From Spirodela intermedia (taxonomy: Eukaryota > Streptophyta > Magnoliopsida > Alismatales > Araceae), in NCBI GenBank assembly GCA_902729315.2, contig LR746274.1:3871037-3935036 (forward strand): a stretch of DNA of 64,000 nucleotides. The letters run 5' to 3'. A program made the translations under genes and the position numbers. Of the stretch, positions 12,198 through 29,559 are shown one piece after another; within the stretch, counting starts at the first letter, position 1; each line of letters opens with the position of its first letter. The notes beneath the pieces are model-generated. The model did not search any database, was not told the DNA's origin, and was given only the letters and a program-made list of their open reading frames with translations.

Positions 12198-15100
12198 ATG
12201 GAGGTGATGTACTATCTGCTGTTCGGGGTGCTGGCCTTGGTCGTGACGTGGCTGGAGGTGAGCAAGATGGGCAAGGACCGCATCACCACCTCCACCGCCT
12301 TCGGCTCCTTCAAGAACAACTACCTGGTGGTGTACTCTCTCATGATGGGTAAGAAGATGAACCAGGCATAATCCATTATCTCCATTCCTGTGGGATCACT
12401 CAGATCTACCTGCCGAGGAAATGGCACACTTAATTTGGTGCGGGACGGAATGTCCTGTTTTCCCAGATCTGGGGTCTATTAGGTGCGAAATTTAGTTCTG
12501 GAGATTATAAGTAAAATAAGTCTGGCAAGTCTGCTCCAAAGGCTTGCCTGAGTAAGCCAGTTTCCAGGTTCATGTGCGTAGGACTTTATCGATGACATTC
12601 AAATTCTCTTCGTCAGCCAAATGTGGATCTGGATTTTCTTGATATTCACGATTTTCCAGCTGCAGCTAATTTCCCTTTTTATGCAGTATTTAAAGTGCGT
12701 CTGATGCATGTTCATGCTTCTTCTCGTATTTCTTTGATATGAAAATGTGAGATGGTGACACCTGTTTGATCGTGCATATCAGGCATGGTAATTCAAGTTT
12801 GTGAGGCTAAACTAACATTTGTCTTCTGTTTCACGTATTTAAGTTTCCTTTTTTGTTCTCTACCTCATATCTATTTATTGGCATCTCTGTGGATTCTTGC
12901 AGTGAGAGTGCTCTTTACTCTCCAATGTAAAAAAATTCAAGAATAATAAATATAATTGAAATCTTGCGATGTTCAGATTAACTATTCAAATGTGCAGCCA
13001 TTCTTCCCTTCTAGGCAAAAGGATCCCATTCTGCTTACTGAAAATTTAATGTTCGCCCTTTTCTAATGTAAATGGCTTCAACTAGGGCAAACCAACATAT
13101 AATGCACATGCTCTTCTGTTTCGATGGTTTGCATTATGTAAAGGAAAGAAGATAGCGGTTGTTTCCCCAGGGTAGCTTATTTTAAAATTGCTCTTTGATT
13201 TCCGCCATGCCTTGTGTATGCCTATAAAGGCGAGCAAATATAATTTGAAAAATGTATGATTAATACTGCATGATGAAATTTCCATGTTTGTATGAGTAAT
13301 AATTTTAATACTTTTCATTGTTTGGTTTCTTTTTGGCTTACAACACAAAATGTGCAGTGGCCATCCATATAAGATGTTTGATTTGTGTTTCTATTTTCTT
13401 GTGTAACATAATGTCATTTAATATTTTATCGTATTCTTCTTGTAGCTTGCCTACCTTTGTTCATTTTTGTCATTTGAAAATGAACGCTGTTAGACCCAGA
13501 AGGTTTCTCCACTCCTAACCATGAATCTTTTGTCGTGTAAGCTTGTGGCCTAACAAACTAGCTTCCAACTGGTTGGAAGCTAGCTAGAAATCTGTTCGTG
13601 TCTTTCTGATCGCTTTTCCAGTTTCCAGGTCTAACCCAAATTCTTCGGTAGCGACTTGTAGTGAGATGACAATGACATAATACGATGTTTTTTCTTGGCA
13701 TCTGATTTTCATTCAGCGCTCTGAGTTAAGGGGCTGTATTGATGTTCTGGTATACAAATAGCAAGATCTTGTTTACCATCTCTGAGCCAAACCAAGTATC
13801 CTACTAAATGTGAGCACCAAAATGTGGTGAAAATTTTAAGAAAATTGGAAAGGCACACTGAACAGTATGACACATGAAACGAGTTGATCGTATTGAATGA
13901 AATGTTCGAGTCTAAATTTTAATTCTCTTTCAATGGATGACTATGTGCTAGATCTCTTCTAAGGCATAGTTCCCCTGGCTTCCAAAGCTGGGGATTGGTT
14001 GCAGGGTCCCTACGTCTATTACCTCTATAGCCAATACGGCTTTGACAAAGGAGACATTGGGAGGCTCTTCATTGCCGGTTTTGGATCGTCTATGTTGTTT
14101 GGGACCATTGTAGGATCTCTGGCCGACAAACAGTGAGTTTTTCATTGATTCCTCCTTTGATTTGTTTATTCGTATGCTTTCACTTCTCTTTATGGTGTTT
14201 GGTTTACTATTTGTGTTTGTGTGGAAATTCAGGGGTCGGAAGAGGGCTTGCGTGACCTACTGCATCACTTACATACTAAGCTGTATCACCAAACACTCTC
14301 CACAGTACAAGGTTCTAATGGTGGGCCGTATCTTGGGTGGGACTGCTACATCGCTTCTTTTTTCTGCTTTTGAGTCGTGGCTTGTGGCAGAGCATAACAA
14401 GGTAGGATGATTACGGGTTTTTTTTTCCCGAAGCCAATGCATGATAGAAGAGTGAAAATTATTACAGGAGAAATTTATCTGGTAACATTGTGGAAGAATA
14501 AGTTTCCGACGCTTCCAAGGAAAAATGTGCAAATATTCAACACCATTTGCGTAGTGATAAAGTTTTAAATCTTTCTGAAAGGCCCCAGAAAAGATTGAAA
14601 GCAACACCGCATTTTATTGAAATTTTGGTTGCTCTTGTCGTGCATCGTTGTGTAGAATAGAATCATACCCGAATATACTACCTGGAGGCATGGTCTATTG
14701 TTTCATTGACAATATTATTGCTATCATTGCTGTCAAAACAAAGCTATTAGGGTCGTCCAGCTCAGAACTAATCGGTAGTGAGTGGAGTGGGCCCATATTT
14801 ATAATCATTTGCTTACATTTGTATGGAAAAAAAATGTATGATTGTATAAGAAATCCCTTGCATGGAAGCTAACTTTTGGGCTTTGACACGAGGACAGCAT
14901 ATATAGGCTACACAGACTCTAAGAAAAACCATCGTTTTGAATGTTGCATTTAACTCACTTAGCCATCCAACTCAATTTTGAACGATATTTTTAGTAGAGG
15001 GTGCCCATTTTTGTCCCTAATAAATTACTTTGTTGTATTAACCAATTCAAGAATTCTGTCTCACTAGGATGATGTCATGACTCGGCTTACCCGGAGTCAT

Positions 15101-16546
15101 CTGTAATGATGAAGTTATTATACTGTCGATTTCATTTAAAAGCTTGATCGTCCGCTATCAATTTTTAATGTTTTGTGAGGCGCATAAATGTTCAGATTTT
15201 AATTTCTAAGAGAAAATAGCCTAGACATATGAATTATTAGTGGCAGCTCTTAGAAAAGAGCCTGGACAAATGAGTTTGTCTGTGTTTCTTAAATATTTAG
15301 CGTTATCCAGTTTTGTCATGATAATTAATGGAAGCCTGATCCACAGAGGAGCCTTCCACCTGGTGGTCTCCAGTGTTTACTAAAAATCAAATCTCGTGGT
15401 TGGTTTCTCGCAGAGGGGTTTCGATCCACAGTGGCTGTCATTAACATTCTCCAAGGCCATATTTCTTGGCAACGGCCTTGTCGCCATTGTCTCTGGTCTG
15501 TTTGCCAACCTGTTGGCTGACAACCTGGGCTTTGGCCCTGTGGCTCCCTTCGACGCCGCCGCATGCTTTCTGGCAGTCGGCATGGCGATCATCCTCTCAT
15601 CCTGGACTGAAAATTATGGAGATCCTTCCGAGAGCAAGAACCTGCTCACTCAGTTCAAGGGTGCTGCCACCGCCATTGCATCTGGTGAGTCTTTTCTCTG
15701 CTCATCATCATCTCCTATCTGCCGTATTTTCCCTTCTTTGTATATAATCAGCAGGCTTTCTCATTTCATGGGTCAGATGAGAAGATTGCCTTGTTGGGTG
15801 CGATCCAGTCCCTCTTCGAGGGATCCATGTATACCTTCGTGTTCCTCTGGACCCCTGCTCTGAGCCCAAACGACGAGGACATACCACACGGCTTCATCTT
15901 CGCCACATTCATGCTCTCCTCCATGCTGGGGAGCTCCATTGCATCGAAGCTGATGGCCCACTCTTCTCTCAGAGTCGAGAGCTACTTGCAGGTCGTCTTT
16001 GTGGTCTCCGGCTTCACCCTCTTCCTCCCCGTCCTGACCAGCGTGAGTACCTTCTTCCTCCGATCTCAATGGATGAAATTTGTGGGCTTTGGTCGAATCC
16101 AGGGATCTGATGGGTAGAAGCTATTGATGTCGAACCCGCCCAGTATCTTGTGGCTCCGTCCTCGGAGAGAAAGGGGGGGAGTATCTCGCTCGGAGGCTGT
16201 CTTCAGCTCTTAGGGTTTTGTGTGTTTGAGGCGTGTGTGGGGATCTTCTGGCCGTCTATCATGAAGATGCGCTCCCAGTATATCCCTGAGGAGGCCCGGA
16301 GCACCATCATGAACTTCTTCCGCATCCCTCTCAACATCTTCGTCTGCGTCGTTCTCTACAATGTGAGCATCTCTCTACCCCCCCTCTCTCTCTCTCTAAG
16401 CCTTCGAATGGAAAATCTCCATGGAGTTAACGAACATTGTTGGGATTGAGCTTGAATTGGGAGTCAATAGAGATAAATGTGTGAATATTTCCTTATTTTC
16501 TTATAGGTTAAAAACCATTTCCAGACAGTGTCTTGTTCACTCTCAA

Positions 16547-16592
<46 letters not shown>

Positions 16593-16976
16593 ATACAAAT
16601 ATATGACTTAAAAATCAGAAATTTCAATGGAATCAATAGACATATATATATATAGATATGTTCCATGTCTCTTGTCTTCCATTTTTGCTGATTTTTAAAT
16701 TTTTTTTTTACAGGTGAATGCATTCCCAATCACTGTCATGTTTGGGATGTGCTCCATCTTCCTGTTTGTGGCGTCGCTGCTGCAGCGACGGCTGATGGTG
16801 ATCTCTGAGAACCAGAAACCAAGTGAGTTCCTCGTGAACCACCTGAGCTCCGTCATTCTTCCTCTCCCACTGTTTCTCTCTCATCACCCCTCTCTCTCTC
16901 TCTGTGCCCCTTTGCAGAGCCCGTTGACTGGCTGGCCACCGACAGGGGCGATGAGGGAGAGCCTCTGGCTGCATAG
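12198..16976 (+). CDS. MFS molybdate-anion transporter (MFSD5/MOT2-like)
   Basis: A multi-pass membrane carrier of the plant MFSD5/MOT2 family, whose Chlamydomonas member transports molybdate; the substrate here is inferred from the family. Exons are 12198-12348, 13988-14132, 14233-14401, 15414-15684, 15777-16042, 16144-16362, 16714-16822 and 16918-16976. All have GT-AG borders in continuous frame, giving 462 aa, the usual size. The first membrane helix starts at residue 4 (YYLLFGVLALVVTWL). The MFS motif A variant GSLADKQGRKR is at residues 93-103. Family hallmarks AGDWLQGPYVYYLYSQYGF, ISLGGCLQLLGFCVFEACVG and MNFFRIPLNIFVC are present. I chose the ATG at 12198 because the upstream in-frame codons are a CT-repeat leader. 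A possible poly(A) signal follows 79 bp after the stop. The same-strand neighbour downstream is SEC23. Confidence 0.93.
16541..16590. repeat. (CT)n microsatellite in MFS gene intron 6
   Basis: A CT dinucleotide tract with few interruptions lies inside the 16363-16713 intron. Shorter CT runs occur at 16384-16397 and in intron 7 near 16891-16903. Confidence 0.9.
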
Positions 16977-17054
16977 CCCACATCAATTCGCTCTCTCTAT
17001 GTCCGTCTCTCTCTACTTGGGGTTCATCTTCCGTGGTCTTCTGATGGGCAGGTA

Positions 17055-17060
17055 AATAAA
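17055..17060 (+). terminator. candidate poly(A) signal of the MFS gene
   Basis: AATAAA starts 79 bp after the stop codon at 16976. The position is plausible; the cleavage site is unknown. Confidence 0.4.
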
Positions 17061-17084
17061 CTTGGCATTAGAAATGGCGGTGAT

Positions 17085-17127
17085 GATTGGATTGGATTGG
17101 ATTGGATTAGATTAGATGGATTGGATA
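17085..17127. repeat. GATTG pentanucleotide repeat
   Basis: A run of GGATT/GATTG units, partly degenerated to GATTAGATTAGAT, lies in the 3' flank of the MFS gene. The rest of 16977-18147 is MFS 3' flank and SEC23 promoter/leader. That stretch has CT/GA tracts at 17320-17345, 17400-17410 and 17830-17856, and I see no other gene in it. Confidence 0.85.
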
Positions 17128-18147
17128 TCAGAGAACACAATGAATGAATGAATGATCCCTGTGTAATTAGGCTGGGGAATCTCTACGGAGCTTCCTTGCC
17201 CAGCCATCATTCCTCTGTAATTAGGGTTCCCTTCATCTTCTTCCATATATTCCACAGATTTGGTGGCTAGTCTATCAGCTTTTCTCTCTTCTGGCAAGCA
17301 CGGCTGTTGACTCTCTTCACTTCTTTCTCTCTCTCTCCCTCTCCTCTTTCCTATTTGGCGCAACCCATCTTGCCACGTGGTCAGGATCGCCCACACCTCT
17401 CTCTCTCTCCTCTTTTGGTGAGTGTACGCACAGGGCCCTTTGGTTGCGGCGGTGGTCGTTGAAGTCAGCATTTTTAGCTTTAAGTCCTCCATAAAATGCC
17501 TTATGTTAGAAAAGGCCTAAATCTTTACTGGATTTTACGAGAAAGCCCAAAGGGAGTTCAAATGTGACACCAGCTAACGTCCATTAAAAGGTCCGACATC
17601 GATTTGAATATATTTCAGATCCCCCCCAAAAAAGTGTTGAAATAAGGAAAACCCCCTGTATTATTGTATTTACGAGTATCTCCATTGAAAGCTTTCATCG
17701 CGAGTATTTTGTCTCTGGGTCAAAAAACTATCATTAAAAATATAAAATACCCCAATTTTTTTGTCTACATTCTAAAATTCCGTAAAAATAATAAAAATGA
17801 TTTTCTTAATGCCTCATCCAAAGGCTTTGGGAGAGAGAGAGAGAGAGAGAGAGAGGGTGCTTTCTAAATGTGGGCTCGATGAGACAAGCGGGCCTAGTTG
17901 TTGGCCTTCCTAAAGACACGCCTGTGGGGTTCGGATCCTAAAAGATAGCCCCAACGGCACCGAATAGGACCCGAAAGATTGATCCGCCAAACGGCGTAGA
18001 TGAAGAGCAGCCAGCCTGCCGAGGCTGACGGAAGGGGAGAAGGAAGAGGAGGAGCGAGGCAGGAGAGAGAGCGGAAGAGAGAGCAGAAGAGAGAGAGAGG
18101 CAGCGCCGGTGAGGGGAATTCAGGGTCACCGGAGGAACCTTCCGGCG

Positions 18148-24500
<6,353 letters not shown>

Positions 24501-24571
24501 GACCAGGGAAAAAAAAAAAGGAGCAGGTTCTTATCAGGCTAGCTTTTTTTTCTTCTTTTTTTTTTGCCTAC

Positions 24572-24574
<3 letters not shown>

Positions 24575-24614
<40 letters not shown>
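24575..24614. repeat. (CT)n microsatellite downstream of SEC23
   Basis: A pure CT tract in the presumed 3' UTR or flank, 75 bp after the SEC23 stop. A second tract of about 23 bp lies at 24662-24684. Confidence 0.95.
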
Positions 24615-24616
<2 letters not shown>

Positions 24617-24746
24617 TTCCTCTTCTGGTTGACCAGGTGATTCTAGAATCTGAGCTCCCCCCTCTCTCTCTCTCTCTCTCTCTCGCACAGCCCTGCTGGT
24701 TGATTATATATTGATAAATTGGTTCAAACGTTGGAGGCTTCGACAA

Positions 24747-24752
24747 AATAAA
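24747..24752 (+). terminator. candidate poly(A) signal of SEC23
   Basis: AATAAA lies about 250 bp after the SEC23 stop codon, beyond the two CT tracts. The position is reasonable for a plant 3' UTR; this is inference. Confidence 0.35.
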
Positions 24753-25176
24753 GACGTGTGATGATGGATGATTCTTCTTTGGAGTGAGGCCAGTAAGGGT
24801 AGTAGGTAGGGACTCATTTCACTGTTGTGTTCTTAGTCTGTGCCTTTCTCTTTCTTTTGCCACAGGACCCATCTCTCTCTCTCTCTATGTATGTATGCCC
24901 TGATCATCAGTAACTTTAGACCCTCTATGAATGACCGTAGAACAGAAGCTATTTTCCTGTGTGTCGGTCGCCTTGGGCTCCAGAGTAGGAGCCATCATCT
25001 TCATCGGATTGGTCACTTATCAGAAGTACTGCTACTGGGCGTTTATAGAGAGAGAAAATCGAACTAAATTAATTATCGGTGAAAGAAAAATGCAGCCGTC
25101 TAGGGGTATAGTCATGGAGCAAAGATGGGCGGGATGTATTGTTGTGGGTCAGCACCATTCGTTCTTCTTTTGGAGG

Positions 25177-25178
<2 letters not shown>

Positions 25179-25241
<63 letters not shown>
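25179..25241. repeat. (GA)n microsatellite
   Basis: An uninterrupted GA dinucleotide tract of about 63 bp, the longest pure dinucleotide run in the window. Confidence 0.97.
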
Positions 25242-25244
<3 letters not shown>

Positions 25245-25501
25245 CAAAGAAATCGAAGGAGTTGTGGAAATTCTGGAAGAAATCAGCACGTTATTTAGAG
25301 GGTTAATAAAAAAAGGCATAGCAGAAATAAATAGATAAATAGCAAATAAAAAAAGAGGAAGAGCATGCTTAAAATAGCAATAGCTACAGCAAAATTAGGA
25401 ATGGGTGGTGAGTCAAGAGTTCATTCATTTCACAGCTCTCCCCTGCAAGCCATGAAGAGGAAAAGCTGGAGGCAGGTTTAATAAAAAAAACTGATGTATT
25501 A

Positions 25502-25502
<1 letters not shown>

Positions 25503-25544
<42 letters not shown>

Positions 25545-25545
25545 T
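25503..25545. repeat. (ATT)n microsatellite
   Basis: A pure ATT trinucleotide tract of about 14 units in intergenic DNA. Confidence 0.97.
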
Positions 25546-25999
25546 TAAAAAGTGAAATTGTTTTGACCCAAGTTGCCTGAACAGGAAAAAAAACGTGGAT
25601 TATAAATATTTTAGAAGGCTCAAAATGAAAATTAGGGAGAGAGAACAGCATGCACAACCAAAATCAGTGGATCAGGTGCTCTAGAAATGTGAAGCGTGTG
25701 GGCTACGAAGATCTGAATACCTAAAAATATACGAATCAAATAAGGCCCAGATAAAGTACACCATGAATAATGTCTTAGAGTCCTGATTTCAATAGCTGTT
25801 ATATTTTGAAGGCATTTTTTTCTTAAAGCACACCATGAATAATGTAAGTCTTAATTTTATTTTATTTTATTTTGTTAAAGCGACATGATTTTTAGGGATG
25901 TTCTAACTGATTCTTCAATTTTTTTAAAGACCACCACACTGTAACCCTAATAAGATCTTTGGTTATTAGGACTTTTTGTTCTTTTTACAAAGAGTTCAG

Positions 26000-26560
26000 A
26001 GAGTTCTTGTAGATTCAAACAATCCTTGTAGATTTAAGAGATGCTATTTTGATCCTTGTTGATTCGAGATTCGTCGAAAGTCAACCACTGTGAATTCAGA
26101 TGTATTTCTGACCTTTGTGGATTCAAAAATCATCCAAACCATCATTTTGATCCTCGATGATTCGAGAATTGTCAAAAGTCAACCACTGTGAATTCAGATG
26201 TATTTCTGACCTTTGTGGGTTCAAAAATCATCCAAACCATCATTTTGATCCTCGATGATTTGAGAATTGTCGAAAGTCAACCACGGTGAATTCAGATGTA
26301 TTTCTGACCTTTGTGGATTCAAAAATCATCCAAACCATCATTTTGATCCTTGTGATTTGAGAATTGCCGAAAGTCAACCACGGTGAATTCAGATGTATTT
26401 CTGACCTTTGTGGATTCAAAAATCATCCAAACCATCATTTTGATCCTTGTCGATTTGAGAATTGCCGAAAGTCAAAAATTGTAAATTCAGATGTATTTCT
26501 GACCTTTGTGGATTCAAAAACCATCCAAACCATCATTGTGGATTCAAAAATGAAGAAAAT
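26000..26560. repeat. 98-bp minisatellite, about five copies
   Basis: A tandem array whose unit contains GTCAACCAC.GTGAATTCAG, then TTTCTGACCTTTGTGG and CATCCAAACCATCATT. The GTCAA anchor falls at 26080, 26178, 26276, 26373 and 26471, so the period is 98, 98, 97 and 98 bp. The first part-copy and the tail (to about 26640) are degenerate. The period is not a multiple of three, so the apparent ORFs across it are not coding repeats. Confidence 0.95.
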
Positions 26561-26912
26561 CATACCTTGTGGATTCAAGGTCTGATCTTCGTTCTTCCTC
26601 CCTCTCCAAATTTCGTATGTTGTAGATTCAAGGTTAGATTTTCTGTGAAACCACAACTTCCAATGGGCCAACATGATCTCGTTATTTTACCTGAGTGACA
26701 TCTTCATCTCATCTCTTTTATTCCCATATCATCGGAGACAAGAGTGTGGCGGGTACCTCCACCCGAATGCAACAGTCCCCATCTCAATCTGGTTTTCCCC
26801 CGGGGCGTGTTCTTCAGTGATGATTTCATCTCCACAATCTCAAGATCTCTCCAGAAAGTTCCCATTGGACAATTAATTTCTGCACAATCCTGAGTTTGAA
26901 GCAGAGAGGGAT

Positions 26913-28595
26913 TCAGTGGATGATCGTCGCCGTGGTTGTCTTCCCCAGATAAGACCTCAGCTTGCCACCATGGAAGACCAACCTTATCAGATCAACATAG
27001 GTCCAAGCTTTCCTGCTCCCTTCCTCCCCTCCTCCGACCGTGGAGAAGAAGGCCTCCTCGCAGCTCTTGATGAAGCGGCCCTTCCCAAATGCGGCAATTA
27101 CCAGAGGATCGGTCTCCATCACTGCCGACTGCTCCAGAAATCTCCTCCTCCTCCAGATATCCAGCACCCGGCCACCATTAAACCCGTCTGAGCAGGCATC
27201 AAAGAGGACGCCAACAGTGACCAGATCAGGCCTGAGCTCTCCTCCATCTTCTTCTCCGATCTTCGAGAGCAGGGCCTCCAGATCCCTGAAATCCTTCATC
27301 TTGGCGTGAGCTAATGCGATGCTGTTGGTGAAGGTTATGTGGGGGGTGACTTCTGCGGCCTTCATCTCGCCGGCGATGGATTCCATCCCCCGGCGGCTCA
27401 AGAGCAGGGCGGCGGCGAGCAGGAGGAGCCGCCACACCAGATGGGTCCTCCTATTCCTCCCTGTTCTTGACGCGATCTCGTTACCGAATTCTTCCAATCG
27501 AGCAAACCGGTAATTCTGGATGTAAACCAGAGCCATCTTCCTGATCAGATCCTCCCTTAGGGGAGCTCTGCAACCGGAGAATCTCCTGTACATCTTCTCC
27601 ATTTTTTCAAGGTTGCCCACCTCAGCGTAGGCCTGGATCATGGCGGCGACGGCGGCGGGGAGGAGCTTCATCCTCCTGGAAAGGAGGGTCCGGTGGGTTG
27701 CTTCCATCTTCTCCAGGAGGCCTCCTCCGGCGAACTCCATGATCAGGAGGTTGAAGGTGGAGGCGTTGGGGGGGCAGCCCTCTGCGATCATCTTCTTCAC
27801 CCATCTACTCATCTCGTCGTACATCCCCTTTCTCCCGAAAGCTCGGAGGAGGCCGTGGAAGGTCTCCGGCGAGGGCGAGAGGCCCAGCTCCGGCATCCGC
27901 CGGAGCGCCTCGCCGGCGCCAGCGAGGTCGCCATCTCCAGCGAGCCCATCAACGAGGGAGTTGTAGACCGAGACGGGAACCGGTAAATCGAGCGCCGCCA
28001 TCTGTCGGAAAACAGAACCCGCTTCTTCCATTGCGCCGCCGCCACAGAGCAGGCGGGCGAGCCTGGAGAAGTTCGCCGCCGTCGCTCTTCCTGGGGACCT
28101 CCTCCTCCTCCACTCGTCGAATATCTTCAGGGCCTCTGAGGGGCGACGGCTCTCCACGAGGAACCCGGCGGCGGCCCAGAGCTCCTCGCTGCTCCAGTCG
28201 TCGCCGCCGCCGTCGTCGACTTCCTCCATGAGATGGAGGGGGGTGGCGACACCGCCGTCGTCGTCTTCCTCGATGAGGCGGAGGGGAGTGGCGGCGCCGC
28301 CGTCGGAGAGGTGGGTGAGGAGGTTCTTCAGCCGGCGGGTGTGGTGGATGTTCTCAACGACGAGGGTCCTGTGCAGGAGTCTCCGGCGGTGCTCCTCGTG
28401 GGGGGCCGGCGAGGGAGGGAGGGAGGTCGTGAGGTGAGGGCGGGGGAGGGGAGGGGCGGAGGGAAGTGAGAGAAAGTCGGGTGGTCTCACCGGAGCAGTT
28501 GACGGGTTGGGTTGGAGGGGGCGGTGACGGCGGCGGAGGAAGGTGGTCCTCTGGGGGGGGGGACCCGCGATGGCAGCCCAGGCGGCCACGCTCAT
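26913..28595 (-). CDS. P-type pentatricopeptide repeat protein, organelle-targeted
   Basis: An intronless 560-aa PPR protein. PPR proteins bind organelle RNA and act in its processing, stability or translation. The N-terminus (about residues 1-90) is rich in Pro, Arg and Ser and poor in acidic residues, as in a plastid or mitochondrial transit peptide. Helical-hairpin repeats follow from about residue 172 (VYNSLVDGLAGDGDLAGAGE at 210-229, then TFHGLLRAFGRKGMYDEM and TFNLLIMEFAGGGLLEKM). Repeats become weak toward the C-terminus, ending with a WTYVDLIRLVFHGG segment. No E, DYW or SMR domain is present. An acidic duplicated segment (ATPLRLIEEDDDGG then ATPLHLMEEVDDGG) lies at 102-130. From memory it resembles the Arabidopsis At4g14190 type, which needs a search. 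Codon use is very GC-rich. The start is the ATG that gives a long transit peptide. Confidence 0.88.
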   Translation of the reverse strand: MSVAAWAAIAGPPPQRTTFLRRRHRPLQPNPSTAPVRPPDFLSLPSAPPLPRPHLTTSLPPSPAPHEEHRRRLLHRTLVVENIHHTRRLKNLLTHLSDGGAATPLRLIEEDDDGGVATPLHLMEEVDDGGGDDWSSEELWAAAGFLVESRRPSEALKIFDEWRRRRSPGRATAANFSRLARLLCGGGAMEEAGSVFRQMAALDLPVPVSVYNSLVDGLAGDGDLAGAGEALRRMPELGLSPSPETFHGLLRAFGRKGMYDEMSRWVKKMIAEGCPPNASTFNLLIMEFAGGGLLEKMEATHRTLLSRRMKLLPAAVAAMIQAYAEVGNLEKMEKMYRRFSGCRAPLREDLIRKMALVYIQNYRFARLEEFGNEIASRTGRNRRTHLVWRLLLLAAALLLSRRGMESIAGEMKAAEVTPHITFTNSIALAHAKMKDFRDLEALLSKIGEEDGGELRPDLVTVGVLFDACSDGFNGGRVLDIWRRRRFLEQSAVMETDPLVIAAFGKGRFIKSCEEAFFSTVGGGEEGSRKAWTYVDLIRLVFHGGKLRSYLGKTTTATIIH

Positions 28596-28661
28596 AGTTT
28601 CCGGCGTCCTCTCCTTCTCTCTCGCGGTCTTTATCTTTCTCTCTTTCTCGCTAGAAGCAAA

Positions 28662-28809
28662 AGTCTGTATAGGGGAAGATGGTTGGGAGGCTATTTTATT
28701 AACTGTTCTATAACATGTACAGAGAATGTGCTATAAACTTACTAAACGAGAAAGACGACGACGGATTAGAGAGGAAATAGCCTCCCAACCATCTTCCCCT
28801 ATACAGACT
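28662..28809. repeat. perfect 34-bp inverted repeat with 80-bp loop
   Basis: Arms at 28662-28695 and 28776-28809 are exact reverse complements over 34 bases (core GGGGAAGATGGTTGGGAGGC). The left arm lies only 67 bp upstream of the PPR start codon, in its promoter or leader. The loop and right flank carry repeated short motifs, including a 26-bp direct repeat (28710-28735 and 28875-28900). Confidence 0.95.
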
Positions 28810-28995
28810 GAGAGGAAATCGACGGATTATAACCTATACAGACGACGGATACTTACTGAGAGGAAATTGAGATTATAACATGTACAGAGAATGTGCTATA
28901 GACCTAATTGAGGTTCTTCAGACGACGGATTAGAGAGGAAACGAGAGCAATTAACAATAAGAAAAATCTCAATTTACAGGTCTCTTCTATGTTAG
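28696..28995. repeat. scrambled short repeats related to the 33.7-34.1 kb array
   Basis: Repeated pieces include CGGATTAGAGAGGAAA (near 28762 and 28926), a 26-bp direct repeat (28710 and 28875), and a longer match from about 28903 (GACCTAATTGAGGTTCTTCAG to TCTCAATTTACAGGTCTC). The longer match recurs in the tandem array beside the C2HC gene at 33744-34122. Confidence 0.85.
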
Positions 28996-29199
28996 GCCCC
29001 TAGGGGGGGGGTAGCCTACCCAAAGCTTGACCGGAACTGAAGACTCTGAAGCAAACTAGGCACTCGTGAATCCTACGGTTGGCGGAGGAGACCGTGCACG
29101 GCGCCGCATTCACCTCAGAATCTGCGTCGTGGATCTGATGGCCCAGCTCAGGAGAAGGGCCCATCCCAATAGCATAGGACCAAAGAGGGCGCAGCTACA

Positions 29200-29310
29200 G
29201 TAGAAGAGGGAGTCATTACAGAGAAGGGAAATGAGTCTAATGATGTAAGAGGATCGCAAAGGTGTAATATAGGGAATACTAGAAAGTATTCTAGGGCAGC
29301 TTGGGCTGAG
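29200..29310. repeat. LTR-like segment, related to 33475-33585
   Basis: GAGTCATT..AGAGAA.GG.AAATGAGTCT and ATTCTAGGGCAGCT occur in the same order and spacing here and at about 33478-33582. The two copies flank gypsy-derived coding remnants, so they may be decayed long terminal repeats. The ends are not resolved. Confidence 0.6.
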
Positions 29311-29559
29311 GAAAAAGAAGGGACACATTAGAAAGTATTCTCTTTATGCAAAAATTCACCATAAGATTCAAAATAAAAAGAGGTCATTTATTGGATTTAA
29401 ACAATGGTGGGTACATCTTACTATTAGATTTTCTCTTAGAGTAATTGATGGTAGTGAATACTTAAGCCCACCATGGTATGCACACATTGTCAACTACTTG
29501 TTCATAAGAAATTAACTAGGGATGTCTTATTTTATAAATTAAAATATTATTTATGAAAT

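Larger units (their letters stand above)
24501..26912. other. intergenic region between SEC23 and the PPR gene
   Basis: This is the convergent 3' flanks of SEC23 (plus) and the PPR gene (minus). It carries (CT)n at 24575-24614 and 24662-24684, (GA)n at 25179-25241, (ATT)n at 25503-25545 and the 98-bp minisatellite at about 26000-26560. ORFs here are repeat-driven and show no protein family. Confidence 0.7.

Noticed and set aside
17112-17492. A 126-codon minus-strand ORF behind the MFS gene
   Set aside because: It is Arg/Glu-rich from GA repeats, overlaps the MFS 3' flank and shows no domain.
18109-18147. An in-frame start 13 codons upstream in SEC23
   Set aside because: [12 protein letters not shown] at 18148 fits the family N-terminus; the upstream peptide does not.
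26000-26560. A CRISPR-like array
   Set aside because: Regular spacing comes from a contiguous 98-bp tandem repeat with no unique spacers, in a plant nuclear genome.
26364-26698. ORFs with repeated CGFKNHPNHH peptides
   Set aside because: These are products of the 98-bp minisatellite, whose period is not a multiple of three, so the peptide repeats switch frame.
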